Shown piece by piece: positions 24,301 to 38,500 of a stretch of 64,000 bases of DNA. The stretch's first letter is position 1, and each line of letters starts with the position of its first letter. The DNA comes from Varroa destructor (lineage: Eukaryota; Arthropoda; Arachnida; Mesostigmata; Varroidae), in assembly GCF_002443255.2 (NCBI RefSeq), contig NW_019211459.1, forward strand, positions 20,877,540 through 20,941,539. Reading direction: 5' to 3'. The notes beneath the pieces were generated by a model that was not told where the DNA came from, ran no database searches, and saw only the letters and a program-made list of their open reading frames with translations. Both the position numbers and the translations under genes were made by a program.

Positions 24301-27300
24301 AATCATATTGCATTATTGTATCGGCGGGTTGGTGGGCAACTTCGCTTTTCAATCAACGTTCCGCTGGTTGAACATTTATCGTTGCCTAGCACGTACATTG
24401 CTAAGGAGATTATTAGAATGCTAGGAAGTACGACCCTGCTCTGTTGCAGAATTAACTCACTCGGACCGTGACGCGAACTACTTCGAAAAGAGTAATAAAC
24501 GTAAACGGTAAAAGCAGATATGTGTCAGTACGGATTAACGCCAACATGGGCAAGTAGAGAAGGGTGTATCACACCAGATAGTACATACCTATCCATATAT
24601 ATCTATATAAACTTATAATCGCAGGTAGACATATGATGCAGTGAGCAATAACTGCTACAAATGACAATAATATCGTGAACGTAATAGTAATTAAACGATA
24701 ATTAGTGTGTGACGATCGTATCGTTAGCCAATCAAATAAATTACATTTGCAATTCGGTAAGGCTGGTGGCGGTTTGGCCTAACACTCCACTATTATATTA
24801 TATAATACGTGAGGACAAAGTTGTCAAAGCAGACGACCCGTGAGTACAACCCGAGGTTACTGAATATAACGATGGCGACACGCGTGTTTGCTAAAATAAG
24901 TGTTGATTTGCACGTATACATCGCCTACAAACCCAACACCAAGACGAACGATCCATGAGGGCCGGCAGTCGAGCAGGCAGGAGAGGAATACGCACATGAA
25001 AATGGCTACACATATGATACCAGATGTGTTATTGCAGCGGACATGAAAATGCTGCAGACTGACTATATAAACGTTGTACCCCTTGGCAGCATTTCTGTGC
25101 AATCCTAGCCCGTTTCCCTGCATGATCTCCAATGATTAGAAAAATTCATGTTGGTGGACAATGAAATTGGCCTCTCCCTGTGGGTTTGAATCGATCTCTT
25201 ACTGGCGTTTGTACGACACGCGTGCCTGCAGTTAGAGAAAACAAGTTATCCGAAAATAGTGCCGATGTCCGTTTTCGACTTTGCTCTCGGCTTCTAGCTT
25301 CACCCTCGAGCCGAGCTTAAATGCGGTCGAAATTGGCCCAGTTAAGGGATAGGTCGGCCATGGGCGGACGCCAAATTGACGTATGTGCTTCAAAAGCGAG
25401 CTCTATTGTCAGGTGGACGGACAGATAGGCACTACCACCGTATTAATGCAAGCCTAAGGAAGAAATTTATTCGTACTTCATACACGTACGAATCTAAAGT
25501 ACGGCAGGTAATGATGTTCATCGTACACCGTACGCCCATAATCGTGCATCCAATGATTGAAACAAAGAGAAAATGAGCGAAATAGACAAAACTGGCAGGC
25601 TGAAGCATTTCCAAAGGCACGAAAAGCGGACAGTATATTTCAACACCGTTGCGACCCCACGCAAATGCACACCAACACAGATTATTTGTACACGATATAT
25701 GATCATAATCGCCTAATGCCAATAAATACACCAGCTAAAGCGTCTGAGCGCGTATAGGAGGAATGCGTAATAATATTCATTGCAACTTTCGTAGGGAATG
25801 ACGCTACAAGAAGGTCGTAATCCTAAATAGAAATAACGATACGACGACCATAATAATAGTATCATCACGGTAAACAGTGCATCATGGATAGAGTATGCTT
25901 TATTCGAATTATTGTTTAATGATACCCGGTGAATCAGACTGAAAAAACTCTTTTGTTCTACCAATAGAAATGAAATTCCACGTATGGGGCATCAGTAGAC
26001 GTGAGCGTTAAAGGCGCGACGATGCCATCACGAATGGATAAGAGCTGACAACAATAGAGCACACAACAAGAACGATTGCAGTGACGATTAGAATCTTAGA
26101 TTTAATGCAATCAACTGGCAAAACCCCTGTGGATTGCGAGCCTATTTTTTTCAGGCCCTTACATACCTGCAACCAATGAGAATATTACTTATAATAATAC
26201 TATCAAAGAACGTAAAGCGAAAAAAAGCGCAATTAGATCAGTATTGCGCGAAATAACAACGTCGACACAAAATGCAAAAAAGCGGGCAACCAACGAATAG
26301 TAGACGATGCTACCCTGAAACGCATAAAACACAAATTGACAGCATAATCCTCTAGAAGCTTCTACTCTGCTCCCGCAAGCCTAGAGAATGCGTCCCTCGC
26401 ATAGAAGCCTCGTTGCTCTAGCTAACTGAATATGTGCATCTATTGCAAGGAAGGTAAACTTAGGGCAGACGAGAGATAAAGGGACGCAAGAGCCTGCAGG
26501 ACGACTTTGACATATTCACAATCGCAGATAATTATAATGACAATGGTACATTCGATAGGTGAGAAAAAAATTAGCAAAAATAATTCAACTTATGTCAAAA
26601 AACCTACGCTAAAAAATACAGGCATAACAATGTTAACGCACGATGAGTTCATAGTTAATAACAAAACAATTCTTCTTCATTACTAGCCGATATTAGCTAG
26701 AACAGCGTATAAACTTTGCCTCACCCATTGATGTTCCCTATAGTAAGAACCCTATTTAGCTTCACTGCGAAATCGTACCATACTCCTTACTACTAATAAC
26801 CATGATAAAATTATACTAGTAATATTACCTTATGTAATAATAATAAGGGTTCGCCTATTTTATAATTGCGTATACACACATAAGTATAATATAAGTGACT
26901 AATAGACGCTATTAACCCGTGAAAGAAAATAATTAAGTAAGAGTACAAAGGTAATAACAAAACTGTTAATGAAAGAAGAGAAGTATTTAGAAGATTTTTG
27001 ACGGAAGTCTTGAAGGCAAAGATAACGGAGTGTCTGTTCTGTTAAATAATGATATTATTAATATACTATTATTATTATTGTTATTATTAATGATAATAGT
27101 ATTATACTTAAACACGTGCATAGACATGCACTGTGGTTAAGTTTTCTACCGTGAGCCTCAGTCATTTTATGGATAATAACAGGAAGAGTAATAACAATAA
27201 TGATATGCCAAACGTGATGACGATGCAGATGCGAACGAAGAAGTAGGAAACAATGAGCTTAGCTAATACAAACTATAAGGAGGAATATCGAACCTCCCGG

Positions 27301-30043
27301 GGATCGCTTTTAATATCACATAGTTAAATAAGCCAATAAAAACATTAGTAACCACTGAAACCGTACATGGAAGAGATCAGCTTAAAGAGGCTCAGATACT
27401 TGCTTACTGTTCGATTGTTAGTACGTAGATAAGAAATTTCGTGGTCTGTAACGTCTAAAATATGTAATTACGAAGATATTGCATGAAGGATAATTAGCAT
27501 CTTGCCTTCGTCTGGCATCCCTGTGAACAATGCACATTTTTCATCTTACGAAAATATTAGGAACATAATAGGGTATTATTTGCCTTCAGTCGATACTTTG
27601 GCTTTGTTATTGATTATCTTCGTAAAAAAGGCAGAAAACTAGGCGCATGATCTCACCACGACGAAAGATGCGACAAATTATAGTTACGATCCCCTGGCGG
27701 CAATATTAGTTCTGTATATACAAAACGAAGATTCAAACCTTTGCGCGAAAAGAACGCGCCAACGTTTGAATGAGGTCAAAAAAAAATACGAAAGGACACA
27801 TAATGTTAGAGAAGCAAAGATGCTGCAGATGACACGTCGGGTGAACATAATATGGCGTTGTTAGACTGTAACTAAAAAAGTGCGACGGTTGCCCGTGTTT
27901 TGGTCAATAGGTCAAGTTGTGGTCTGTACACCGACTGCGATACGGGTGTCGAAATGGGGTCACCTGCTGTAAGACAAGACAAGACAAGCATCTGAGCATA
28001 CGTTTCTCAGGTGTGAACAGTGTATCTTGAGGCGGACGCCACGCATTGCGCAAGTGCTGATAGCCAAGCGGCGAAGGCGGTAAACCGTTTGTCCATTATT
28101 TTGTATGGCACGGTATGAAGAATGATTGTATAAAATAGTAGTAATAATCGTCGTGACAATAATAAGGACAGGCAAAAAGTAAATATAAAGAAGTATTCGA
28201 TTTATTACCTGTTATGGTAAATTCCTGCTTCCCTGTACCTCCTCCCAGAATGGTCGGTCCGGCCGTCTTGACGAGGACGACGAAGTGTCCCGTATCGCGC
28301 ATCATTATGATTGTTCGCATTGGTAGTTTGAAAGGAAATGCATGCCAGTAATATTAATGACGCTATAATAATGAGGAAAAATAAATCGGCTAATAGCTCA
28401 AAAAATTGAAAACTTGGATAACAGTGTCGTCGCTACTACGACATTACTCAATCTCTTTTCTCTGACCGACTATTCCAAAAAATCTGGAATAATCCGAACA
28501 AATTTTCAGGTTGGTGGCAGCTTAATTTGATCCTTGATCGTAACACTCAAGAAAAACACATTTGGTCTTATATGTGTCATGGCAAAAATTTGCACATATT
28601 CCTTCCGTTAGAGGTACCTTCTGCGTCCTGATGACGCGTGCAGGCATGCAATACTCTACTCCAGTGTTATTATTGAGTGGCCATTAATTCACGCAGGGAT
28701 GGCTCATATTGCAGATGTAGCATACAGGCATTGCTTCTACGTAGCAAGCATACTCTTAAGACGGACAGCTGGATTCAGAGCCTTTCAGATGGTTTCTGAT
28801 GAAAATAAGAGTGATCCCAGGGTACATTTATCTCTGAACATGATGGGTGTAGAAGAACTAGGCAGAATTTTGTTTTTAAAACTATTCGATTTTGTAAGAA
28901 GCTCGCTGATCAATGCTTAGCTGCAGTTCTTAGTTGTTAGTGTAGGAGAAGCGAAAAGAAGGAATGCCCCCTTCCTAGTACTTTGTAATATCCTATTTGT
29001 CCTTTTCTTGCTATTAACGCAAGCGCTTTACTGCTTGCAAAAGCTACCTTTTCCACTATGGATAATTATGTAAAATCAAACCTATCCAGGAAATCCTCAC
29101 TATCTAATCTGACATTGGCTCACAACGCAACCTTTTCATAAAACAATAAAGATTTAAACACCAACAGAAGCTTTGGTCGACCTGTGAACACCGACTGATA
29201 ACTTCCTGCAACAGAACATTCGTCTAACCCATTCGGTCACGAGGGCTTCAAAGGCACATATTTGTAAGATTTGAATTTCTTTCATTTTCTTTGTATGAAA
29301 AACTGCCTGTTAGGGGTGGATTTTGCACGATGACATAGAAAGTTCGGATAAGCGTGCTTCTGCATTTGACACATCCCAGTAACTGGCCTTATCAGTAATT
29401 ATAGTTATTGTGAAAAGTTCAGTCACCAGTATTTAGAAGCTTGAACAAGCCAAAGACCAGCCTTTCTCTTCAAAGTGGAAATCGCGTGAGCGTTCTGTTG
29501 CAGCTACGAAAATGAAAGGATTGAGTTTCGAAGCAACGCGGACGGTGCTAACGCAGTCGCTAATAGAGACGAAACAATGAAGAAGACCGTAGCTTTAAAC
29601 AACAAGTAAGAACAGCATGGCGAGATACATTCGTAATAAAGTACTAATACGGATCAATGAAGAAAAGCTATCGTTAGATATGCGGCAAGGATTCGGTTGG
29701 CGGCTATTTCTTTTACTGACTGACTGATTGATTGATTAATGATGGTTTGCTTGTTTGGTCGATTGATTGACGGTTGATATTGGTCGGCCGCTAGTGGGAG
29801 ATCGAGACGAGGAATTTTCAACGCATGGTAAAAACAATAATAACACTAACGATAAGGGGGACGAAGAAACTGAAGATGTGGAAGAAGGTCCAGGCGAGTA
29901 TTCAAATTACATATCTGGTATAGTTCATGCCCCTAGATAGAGATAACAAGGCTGATACAGACGATATTGATGGATGATAATGATTGTTATCATGAACATT
30001 AACAATAATATTAATAACAATGATGACGATGATAATTATTTCA

Positions 30044-30062
30044 TCAACAACAACAACAACAA
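30044..30062. repeat. (CAA)n trinucleotide run
   Basis: Six CAA units, embedded in a wider AAT/ATT/GAT-rich stretch. Confidence 0.85.
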
Positions 30063-30511
30063 TATTAATACCAACAGAAATAAACGCAATGTATGTATCA
30101 TAGTGCCTAATCACAGATATCGTGTTATTCTTTATTAATCCATGTTGATGGACATGGAAATATTGAGCGTAGCGTTCTTTTAACCATATTGTCCAATTAC
30201 GTTCGTCGTTATTAGTTGTCACTATTTTACTGAACGTTGGCTTCCCTTATATTGGACGGTTATTATATACAGCCGCGGGCCTTGTTTTTCGCTTCGCTGA
30301 TACGTAGTGGGAAATCTCGAATGAGTATAGATTATGGAATTAGGTTGTACCCGGTAATTTTGCTGCAATAGCATCGTAGGAGGTTTTTAAATGGGCTCAA
30401 GAGAGAGTAAGTAAGGAAGTTCCTGTAAAAGAGCATTTGCAGCAGTAGAAGGTCGTAAGCATTATACGATTGAGACTTTACTCACTTTGTAATGTATTTT
30501 TTTTATTTTGC

Positions 30512-30540
30512 ATATATATATATATATATATGCGAGATAA

Positions 30541-30590
<50 letters not shown>
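30512..30590. repeat. Compound AT microsatellite with poly-A core
   Basis: Two AT tracts (about 30512-30531 and 30549-30590) are separated by GCGAGATAA and a run of A. The apparent 85-codon frame across it encodes only Ile-Tyr repeats and is not a gene. Confidence 0.95.
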
Positions 30591-30593
<3 letters not shown>

Positions 30594-30899
30594 CAACTAA
30601 GATACCAATTTTAGAACTAAGTTACGCAATAAAGAAAATAGCTACAAAACCATTGTGCATGCAGAACGTGAATTGTTGTAGAACAATAAGCAATATTGTT
30701 ATTATTATTATTAAAGTAAATTTTTAATATGCTTTTAAATTGAACAGGTCTTTTTTGAACGAAATATTGTATCGTACTAATTCTTCTAAATAACTTCTTT
30801 CCTCATAGGTTACTACGTGTCCGAAATACTCACTACTAGAGTATTCGAGGATTGGGAGGCCTCTTTAAGCGTAAGATTTTAGCAACTAGCTCTTCTAGC

Positions 30900-32600
30900 G
30901 TTTTGGCTATTTTACTGTGTTAATATGTAAAGTAGGGGAAGACCGCGGGTCTTTCTTATTTACCTCGATAATCGTAGGTTGCTTGATACAAGTTGTCACC
31001 TCTTTCCCTGCGTCATCAATTGCCAAAAAATCTCCAAGCCACGGATCAGCCTGCAGCAAAACCCACAGAAATGCGAGCTTTGTCAATGATGCCTTGAAGA
31101 AATAAAACGGCAAAGGCTTGGAAGGTGGCTAATCAGTGTGAAGAAAGGTTGTCAGGCATGGTTATCACAAGCAGATGCAAGCTCGATCCCTTCGAGATGG
31201 CCCTCATCTCAAAGCATAAATTGATCCAATGTTACGAAAGATAGTATAATCAATTTCTCATCTGTACCTAGGACTTGAGCATTTTACCAAGTACCAAGGA
31301 TATTTTTATCTTTGACTAGCCATGGGCGTGTAAAGAACACCATGTAAAGCTTCTATGCTTTTCTTTCCCCTGAAGCATTGGGCATAGCAAGCAAGATACG
31401 AATGCTGGTAGAGAATGTCACCGACCTTGACCTTAACGGTAGGTCATGGAGCTAGATGAAGCTTTCAGTTCAGCTCGATGACACCTGGCTCGATCCACAC
31501 AGCAGCTGACACCACTTTACCAATCCTCCTACTGAAATATAACCCTACTCCTGTAATTTGCGAGTAAAGTCCAGCGTAAACTTGAGTGTCAGATAGATAA
31601 GCGAAACCTTATGGAAATGGGATACGCGTTAAGCGAACCGTCCTTGACAGCGGTGCGTCAAGAGGAAAAAACTGTTAGACTTAATCGCGGTCCGACGCGT
31701 CTTTGTCTGACCGAGCTGGACACTGCTTATTGCAGCTTAATTTCGAGCAGCTAGTAGACGGAGATTGAGCATCATAATGTTTAAGAAAGGACTATGCGCG
31801 TGCGGTGGGGGTTGCAGATTATTTGATAAGCATCAAGTGAGCTGCACAGAGCTGTCAGCACAGCTTACCCAAGGCCAGCACGATGCGATTTACAACAGTT
31901 TGGGCAGGGTGTTTAGGCCGTCCCGCTTTGGGAGGTGATCCACGATGGCCTGATGAACATACTAACGCTATAAGACGTGATGAATAGTTGCAGGTACTTT
32001 CGAGATGGGCCACAAGGTTTGCTTTGTGGCCGGGATTGGCCGTGTAGTAGTAGTAGTAGTACATCAAAACTAAGGATCGCCTATTTCTACTATTCGATGC
32101 TACCTGGATAGTAATTTGGGTAATATTATCAGAAATTAATTAATACCTGTAGTAATATGTGTCAATTAATAACAATAATTATTTTCATTGTTATAACGCC
32201 AAGTAACACTTAATTTATCTTCTCTAATCATACATAGTTACTTTTCGTGGCGAATCGAACATCTTTCAAACCAGATCAACCAGCCTTCAAGTTAAACCAG
32301 TCAATCCAATAGGAAATCTCTACTTCGGCGAAATTCAGTGGTAAATACTGGTAGCAGATACTAGATCAAACAAGAAAAATAATGAGAAGTAAAGGATGTA
32401 TGCCAGCCGTAGGGCGTGTTCGCCTTAGGCTTCGAGTTCAAGAAAATACTATTTGTAGAATTGTGAGCTCGATTGTCGAGGCAACAGCTCATCTCAGGGA
32501 GAACATCAATTACGAATCGAGTTAAGATGGCCTGGGAAGGCAGTATGAAGGTGATTGGATCAAGCATCTGCAGCCTTTAACTGAAGCGCCGCCCCGATGA
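30900..32600. other. GC-richer patch of unknown origin, possible old repeat
   Basis: The patch is less AT-rich than its flanks. Short open frames on the minus strand (31113-30907, 32067-31855, 32567-32361) have mixed, protein-like composition but no motif that I can assign. A (TAG)n run lies at 32044-32061. It could be a decayed transposon; I cannot name a family. Confidence 0.25.
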
Positions 32601-34090
32601 AGTTGTGAAGCTTAAATATGGCTTCTGTAGAAATAAATTTTACGTAATTTCATCTGCAAGCAGTTGGTAGCTAAATAACTGCTGATCTCCATTTTTGTTT
32701 TTATTTAATTTAATTTAATAATCAGTGTAATAATAGTAATTTATAATAACAGTATATGATCATTGAATTCCAACAATCGAACGCCTGAAAGCGTAGATTA
32801 TCCCTATTTCAATATTTCTTTTGAAGTTAATAAGTCTATCTTGTCGAAACATGAGCCTGAGCAGTTACAGTGGGAAAATGCCCATAGCATCTCTTCAGTG
32901 TGATGAAATCATACCTAAATAACAAAAACTTCTTGGCACATAAAATAGGAATTAACAGCCGCTATAACTTCACTGTCAGTACTGTAGTACCAATTGACAG
33001 AGACCACTCTACGTTTATTCTTCTTTGCATTTTTTTTTTTATGAAGGTATATAGTGGCGAACCACATCCGAAACATTCCAAACCCAAATTTTGGTCTCAG
33101 TCCGAGGTCTGGAATTGTTCAGGCTGCAAGTGCATTCATAAATACCCCAACTTCAAAATTAAGAAACTAAGGTACTCCTTAATGCTTGTTGTTTTTTAAG
33201 GCACAAACGGTTTCGAAACGAAAAGCGACTTTCTGCGAGAAGCAAAAAAAAGGTTTTTCGAGCGTCGCTGTAACGTCCTCTGAGTGGCTGCAAGAACCAT
33301 ATCACAAGGATTTTATATCTTTTGTAAGATAAAAGTCATTTTGTATTCTCCTAAAAGTGGCGTATTGCCATGACCCTTTTTGGGCTCGTTGTGTTAGCTC
33401 TAGATGGAGGATAGACTCATTGATTCTCCTCCTCGTTAGGATCCGCTTCTATTTTACCTGAGTACAATTTACACTTTCAACGATAAGTGCCTGGAATGAA
33501 TACGAATTTCCTACGAGGATGCTGTTGCAGAGCGTGCCTACAGCTCCGCATTCCTAGTTACACCTAACAATCAGGAAATGGTTTTATGTGGATGTTTGTT
33601 TACGCATTCACTACTGAAGACTGATCCTCTCCAATTAAAATACAAGCGCAACGAGATCTATTTGGAAGTTCGGCAAGACTTAAAATAAGTTTATTATAAC
33701 TGTGGTGTTACGTTTACTATTTAGTATAGGATTCATTCCCGTAATGATGCGGTGGCAACGAGTTCAGCTGCAAAACTCACATACAGTCGGACGTAGAACC
33801 TCGAAATATCTGGTCGGTACACAAGCCACTATAGCACAGAAATTTATTTGTGTGCTCATACACTTTTCCAAAGTTAGATACGTGCGAAAATCACACTTTT
33901 GCGTCCTGTTTATTAGGGACTCAATATTCAGCTGTCCTATGTATTGCTCTATTTAATAGCTTATGTCATCTCTTTAGGACGCTTTAAGTAACTGTTTGAC
34001 CGTGTCACGTGCTCCTTCTAACGTAAAACAAAATATTACACGTTGCGTGAAATATTCTGTTTTATACGCAAGCGAAGATAGGAACGAGCA
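32601..34090. other. Intergenic, nothing supported
   Basis: AT-rich sequence with short unrelated open frames (for example 32900-33199 and 33702-33956, +). Neither has a recognisable domain nor convincing splice context. Confidence 0.4.
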
Positions 34091-34232
34091 ATGTTTGGGC
34101 GCTTACGCAGGCTAGACGAGGAACATGCGGCACGAAGATGGTTTTCACACAGATTTTTGTTGCTTTTTTTTTTCGGTTGTATGTTGAATGTATTTCTAAC
34201 AGCTGCAGGAATAGTCGGAACGATTATTTCAT
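34091..34232 (+). CDS. Possible first coding exon of a small membrane-anchored protein
   Basis: An ATG opens a 47-codon stretch ending at a good donor (TCA T|GTAAGT). The peptide has a basic/acidic N-terminus (MFGRLRRLDEEHAARRW) and one hydrophobic segment of ~25 residues (FLLLFFFGCMLN and on to GTIIS), like a type II signal anchor. I do not recognise the family and found no second exon, so it may be chance. A Phe-rich stretch over poly-T (GCTTTTTTTTTTCGG) lowers its credibility. Confidence 0.2.
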
Positions 34233-35332
34233 GTAAGTATGGATTATTGCTTAATTTATTAAGCACGATCATCTAATCTGTTAAGTGTATGGGCATCCAT
34301 TTAGATACCGAGAGCATGACTAGAATCTAGACGACGTTCAAATCGAAATTCCCGCTATATCCTGTTGGATTCGCAGTCTGTTTAGATCTTCAATAAGGTG
34401 CTGTAACGCGCTGGGCCCATTAATACCTCTGATTTGTAAGTTATAATATTCCTATTGGATAACCTGGCGACTACGTATAGAGCTGAGCGGCTATAATCAT
34501 AGAACAAATCCCGAGAACCTAAAAAGAGGTCTGTATACGACCGAAAAACCGCTATTGCCGTGATTTTTACGCTGATCGCATCGAACCTTAGCCAAGAAAA
34601 CAAAGAAAGTTTATCAGTCGATGGTTATGTCCCTTGATAGGTGTTGTCTGTGAGTTCCGAAAAAGGCCCTTAGCCCGAAAACGAATGTGCGGTAAACGAT
34701 ATCACTTGCCAACTCTAATTTTATCGCTTCAAAAAGCCAACGACTTTAGACTGAACGGTCATAAGAAGCGAATGACGATAAATTGCAAGCGCTTTATAGA
34801 CAAAATGGGGCCCTCTTGTCCCGAGGCTTCTTTCTGCAATAATCTAGAATACCGTTGTTTGTATCAGATAAGATCCTAAAGAAAAAGAACAAAGAAAGAA
34901 TATTACTAACTGCCTAGCAATAAGCTTCTCGTTGCCTGCTCGACAGAAGGGAATGTTATTTCTCAGCAAGGTAAGTAACTGATGGTGAAATACGGATTTC
35001 TAACGATACCATTAAGAGCAGATCAGAATTGTCAGACTCCGGATAACTTCTCAGTTCAACGCCACAGAGAATCATTCATCGTTAAAAACAATGCCTTTCC
35101 ATATAACAGAATAAGGAGAGAATAGTATATTATGTTCTACTCAACGTCCGGGAAATAATCCACGTGTTACGTAAGTTAACTTACTCGTTTGAGCTACAAA
35201 AATAACAAAACTACAGAACCAAACTCGGACCCTATACGAAGTTACATTGCTGCATCACAACGCTACACCGCCTACTTTTTTGGTGATCCAGCGAGCGATA
35301 TCGGACCCCTAATGGAAAATTCCGTGCTACTC
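34233..35332. other. Intergenic, nothing supported
   Basis: No transposase-like translation is visible upstream of the mariner fragment that follows, so that copy is truncated at its 5' side. The frame 34634-34879 (+) is unassigned. Confidence 0.4.
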
Positions 35333-35530
35333 GGCATACCGGCCGAACATCACTTGTTTCGGTCAATGCGGTACAGCTACGAGGGTGAACAGGTCAGAAC
35401 AGACGCCGAAGTCCGCAAATGGGTCAACAAATGGATCGTTTCCGAGAACCAAGCCTTCCCCCTTCGCAGGATGCGTCTGCTACCAGAAAAACACGCAATG
35501 ATCGCGAAAAAAGGACACTACTTTTACTAA
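35333..35530 (+). mobile_element. Mariner transposase relic 1, C-terminal end only
   Basis: The reading frame gives EHHLFRSMRYSYEGEQ, then AEVRKWVNKWI, then RRMRLLPEKHAMIAKKGHYF, followed by TAA. Mariner transposases end with DYHLFRSM..., EVKKWIDSW and GIRMLPERWEKVVASDGQYF, so the match runs to the normal C-terminus. The third catalytic Asp (before YHLF) is Glu here and the RW of the PERW motif is KH. The N-terminal three quarters are missing and no inverted repeats were found. The open frame extends upstream to 35189, but that part does not resemble mariner. Confidence 0.82.
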
Positions 35531-38500
35531 AATATGTTCAAAAGTTATAGTAAATTCAAGTAGCTAAAAAACAACGAAAACTTTTTCCAACTAGAGACGA
35601 ATGTCTCATTGTCATTGAGCGAGTTGTCCATAATTGGACGATACTTTAGAATGTTTGATCTTATTACACATTGTTATACCCTAAGTTGGTGAGGGTTTAA
35701 GAATTTCCAGAATGATAGGCACAGGGCACTACTGCAGACAACGGCTCGAGCCTAGGCCAGCTTATTACGGTGGAAGAGATTTTAGAAAGAGTACCTTTTA
35801 ACCGATTTTACTTGTGACAAAAATGATCGAAATAGGAGCGTCTACCTTAATCTCTTTTTCAATGATTCGCTTACAATTTGAAGGCGCTGTCGTCTAAGGC
35901 CGCATTTCGACTAGCGTCGTTGCTCGATTGCTTCACTTGGTCCTTTGGGTCTTCGTTCATTTCGTTAGAAGAAATGTTCCGTCGAAGACGCAAAAGCAGA
36001 TTGCGCTTCTGGAGAACAGGAAACACCCGCTACTGATCATGAATCAACTGCTCCCTCTTAGCTCAACTAAGTTGAATAAAGGGGTTTCTATTCGAGATCG
36101 CGCTGACAAAACATGCCCGAGTTAGCTGCGAGGTAGCAGGCGACACTCAAGTAGCTACGATGTGGTGGGACGTATATGATAATGGCTCATACAAAACGCT
36201 AACTTCTTTTTGTCTGCGGTTTAAATCGTCAACTGAAGGTAACTAGCCAACTTGGCAGCTGGACGCGCCTAAGGCGTATTTTGTTTACGGATATCTACCC
36301 CAATAAATGGGCTAGTATCTATTAATGTTTTCATTTGGGATTGCTTTTAAAGTAGTCTGCCGCAGCCATGAACTTAACGTTGTTGGCATTCCAGAAAGGC
36401 TGTAACCTTTTATGGGTCAAAGCTTTAACCGTCGCCGTTTTAAAGACCCCATTTGAATTATATGCAAGCAGTTCAAAAGAGAATTTCCGTCTTGAGCCGC
36501 GTTACATTACAGCCTTAAAATAAAGTCATAGCGTACGATGGGTAAAATGATTTAACGCTTGGCTTGGTAAATCATACCTTCACTGCTGAAGGATTTGGGA
36601 CGACATCTGGGCTACGATGTACGCCTTAAAATGCACTTACTTCACAACTGTAAGCTTCAAGTAAACAGTAAATAAAAAGCAAAAATAAACAAATTGTGAT
36701 GGTTCGAAACGCATATGATACAAAGTTTCATAACGACAAAGAAATAAAGAAGTAGAAACACTTACCATAAAGGGCACTTATCGTAAAATTCTACTTTTTA
36801 TGGAATATCGTTTAGTAGACTGGCCATTTTCAGGTACGGCAGCTGTAACATACGACTACACCAGAATTAATTGAAAGGGACGTTCGACAAAACACAATAG
36901 TCTCATGTCTCGATCATGAACTGTTCCATCGCATATTTCGTGTCCCCGCGGGATGATATCAGAGAAGCAGTGAATCATAGTTAAGTTCAGCCTGAAACTG
37001 AGCGAAGTGTGTCGTCTGCATGTTCAGACATCTGAACATTAGAGATAATTCTTTGGTAGCATGGTTAAGCATTACGCAATGAGCAAGAAGCTACGATACT
37101 CAGCCCTGTTCCCTGAGAAATATGCAGTACAAATGAAAAACCTCGATTACCTACATAGTACCTAACATGATGCGATGACAATGGAGCTTTCCGAAGATAG
37201 TTTCAGGATCAGATGCGCATGCCCAGCGTATAAATAAACAACGCATTAGTAATGATCACTCAGCTAAGTCTTGCTAAGCGTTCTCATTAGCGTTTAATCG
37301 CTATCTGCTGACCCATTTATGATTCTGGGTACATGACTCTTTTTACGGCCAAAATGGAAGACCTAAAAGGAAAGACTCTACAAAAATTAGATTCTATAGA
37401 ATCACTGTTTTGACGAATCGTAAATACTATAGCGACGCCATGAGGAAGGAAGGTTATTGAAATAAGCGCAATTCAACATGGACGATTAGGTTTATCTAGC
37501 GAAGTATGATATACCCGCTGTTGCAGAGGCCTTCGTTACTTTATTCGATCTATATAATAATTAATTTCAACTGAACATTACGTATGTAGCGTATTCAGTC
37601 GTGCGTGTCGCTTTGCGTCCTAACCGACATGTTTATAGCACCGCTGTTATTTTATTAGCTATTTTTTTAAATATATTCCTTTTATAATTTTAAAAATATG
37701 TCATAGTTTGCTTATAAGATACCTATTCTGGGTGATTAGCAATATTTCTATCTATATATATTATAAATAGCGGCTAAATTTGCCTTGGCAATAGACTTGA
37801 CATGAATTTAAAACTTTTGTAGCTTCGCGGCAGCTTAAGCAAACTCTCAATGGCGAAGATTACGTTTGAAATAATAATAACGCAAAAGGTATTTTGATGT
37901 GTTTTACATCACTGCTTCCTAATGCAAACCCTATCTCCCGTATAAAGAATACTAAGACAGTGTTTGATGGAAAAGAAAAGTATCAATCAGAAATCCATTG
38001 AAGGTCATGAACATAACAAATCAATTAGGCTAAACAATAGGGTTTGTAGGTGGCTAACTGATCTGCTGTGATCAGACTACACTGACCGGAACGATATATG
38101 CTCGTCGTTCTTATAGGATTCATGCTAGTATGTATGCTACATAGTTGACACAATCAAAGTATAAACTAATAATGATAAACAAATAGGTACCATTGATAAA
38201 CTGGTTATCGTTATTACTACGAATAATCAGAGTTATACAAGGACAATCGCTATAAACCTTTTGACGTCTACTTTTGAACTTCCGTCGCGTGGTGTAGCAA
38301 TGCAGCTTAGTGACATCAGGCCCAAGTTACATACAATAAACATATTTAAAAAAAAAGAACTATTACTCATCCCTGCCTCTTAACCTGAAGTGTCTCATGT
38401 GCTCGGACTCTGGGGTCTGTTCGGACAACATTATGAGAGTCGTGCGGTGCGCACGCTTGACAACGAAATATCCATATGCGTCCCTCAAGCTATTAGGCTG

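Larger units (their letters stand above)
20498..30300. other. Probable 3' flank and intergenic tract, A-rich and AAT/ATT-triplet-rich
   Basis: No gene seen. The + strand has visibly more A than T (for example 28 A against 14 T in 26161-26220). There are many ATA/AAT/ATT triplet runs (22.2-22.45 kb, 27.05-27.11 kb, 30.0-30.06 kb). Open frames are short and low-complexity. The start of the tract must include the 3'UTR of the SLC7-like gene; its poly(A) site is not clear, with AATAAA at about 21669 as one candidate. Confidence 0.45.
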
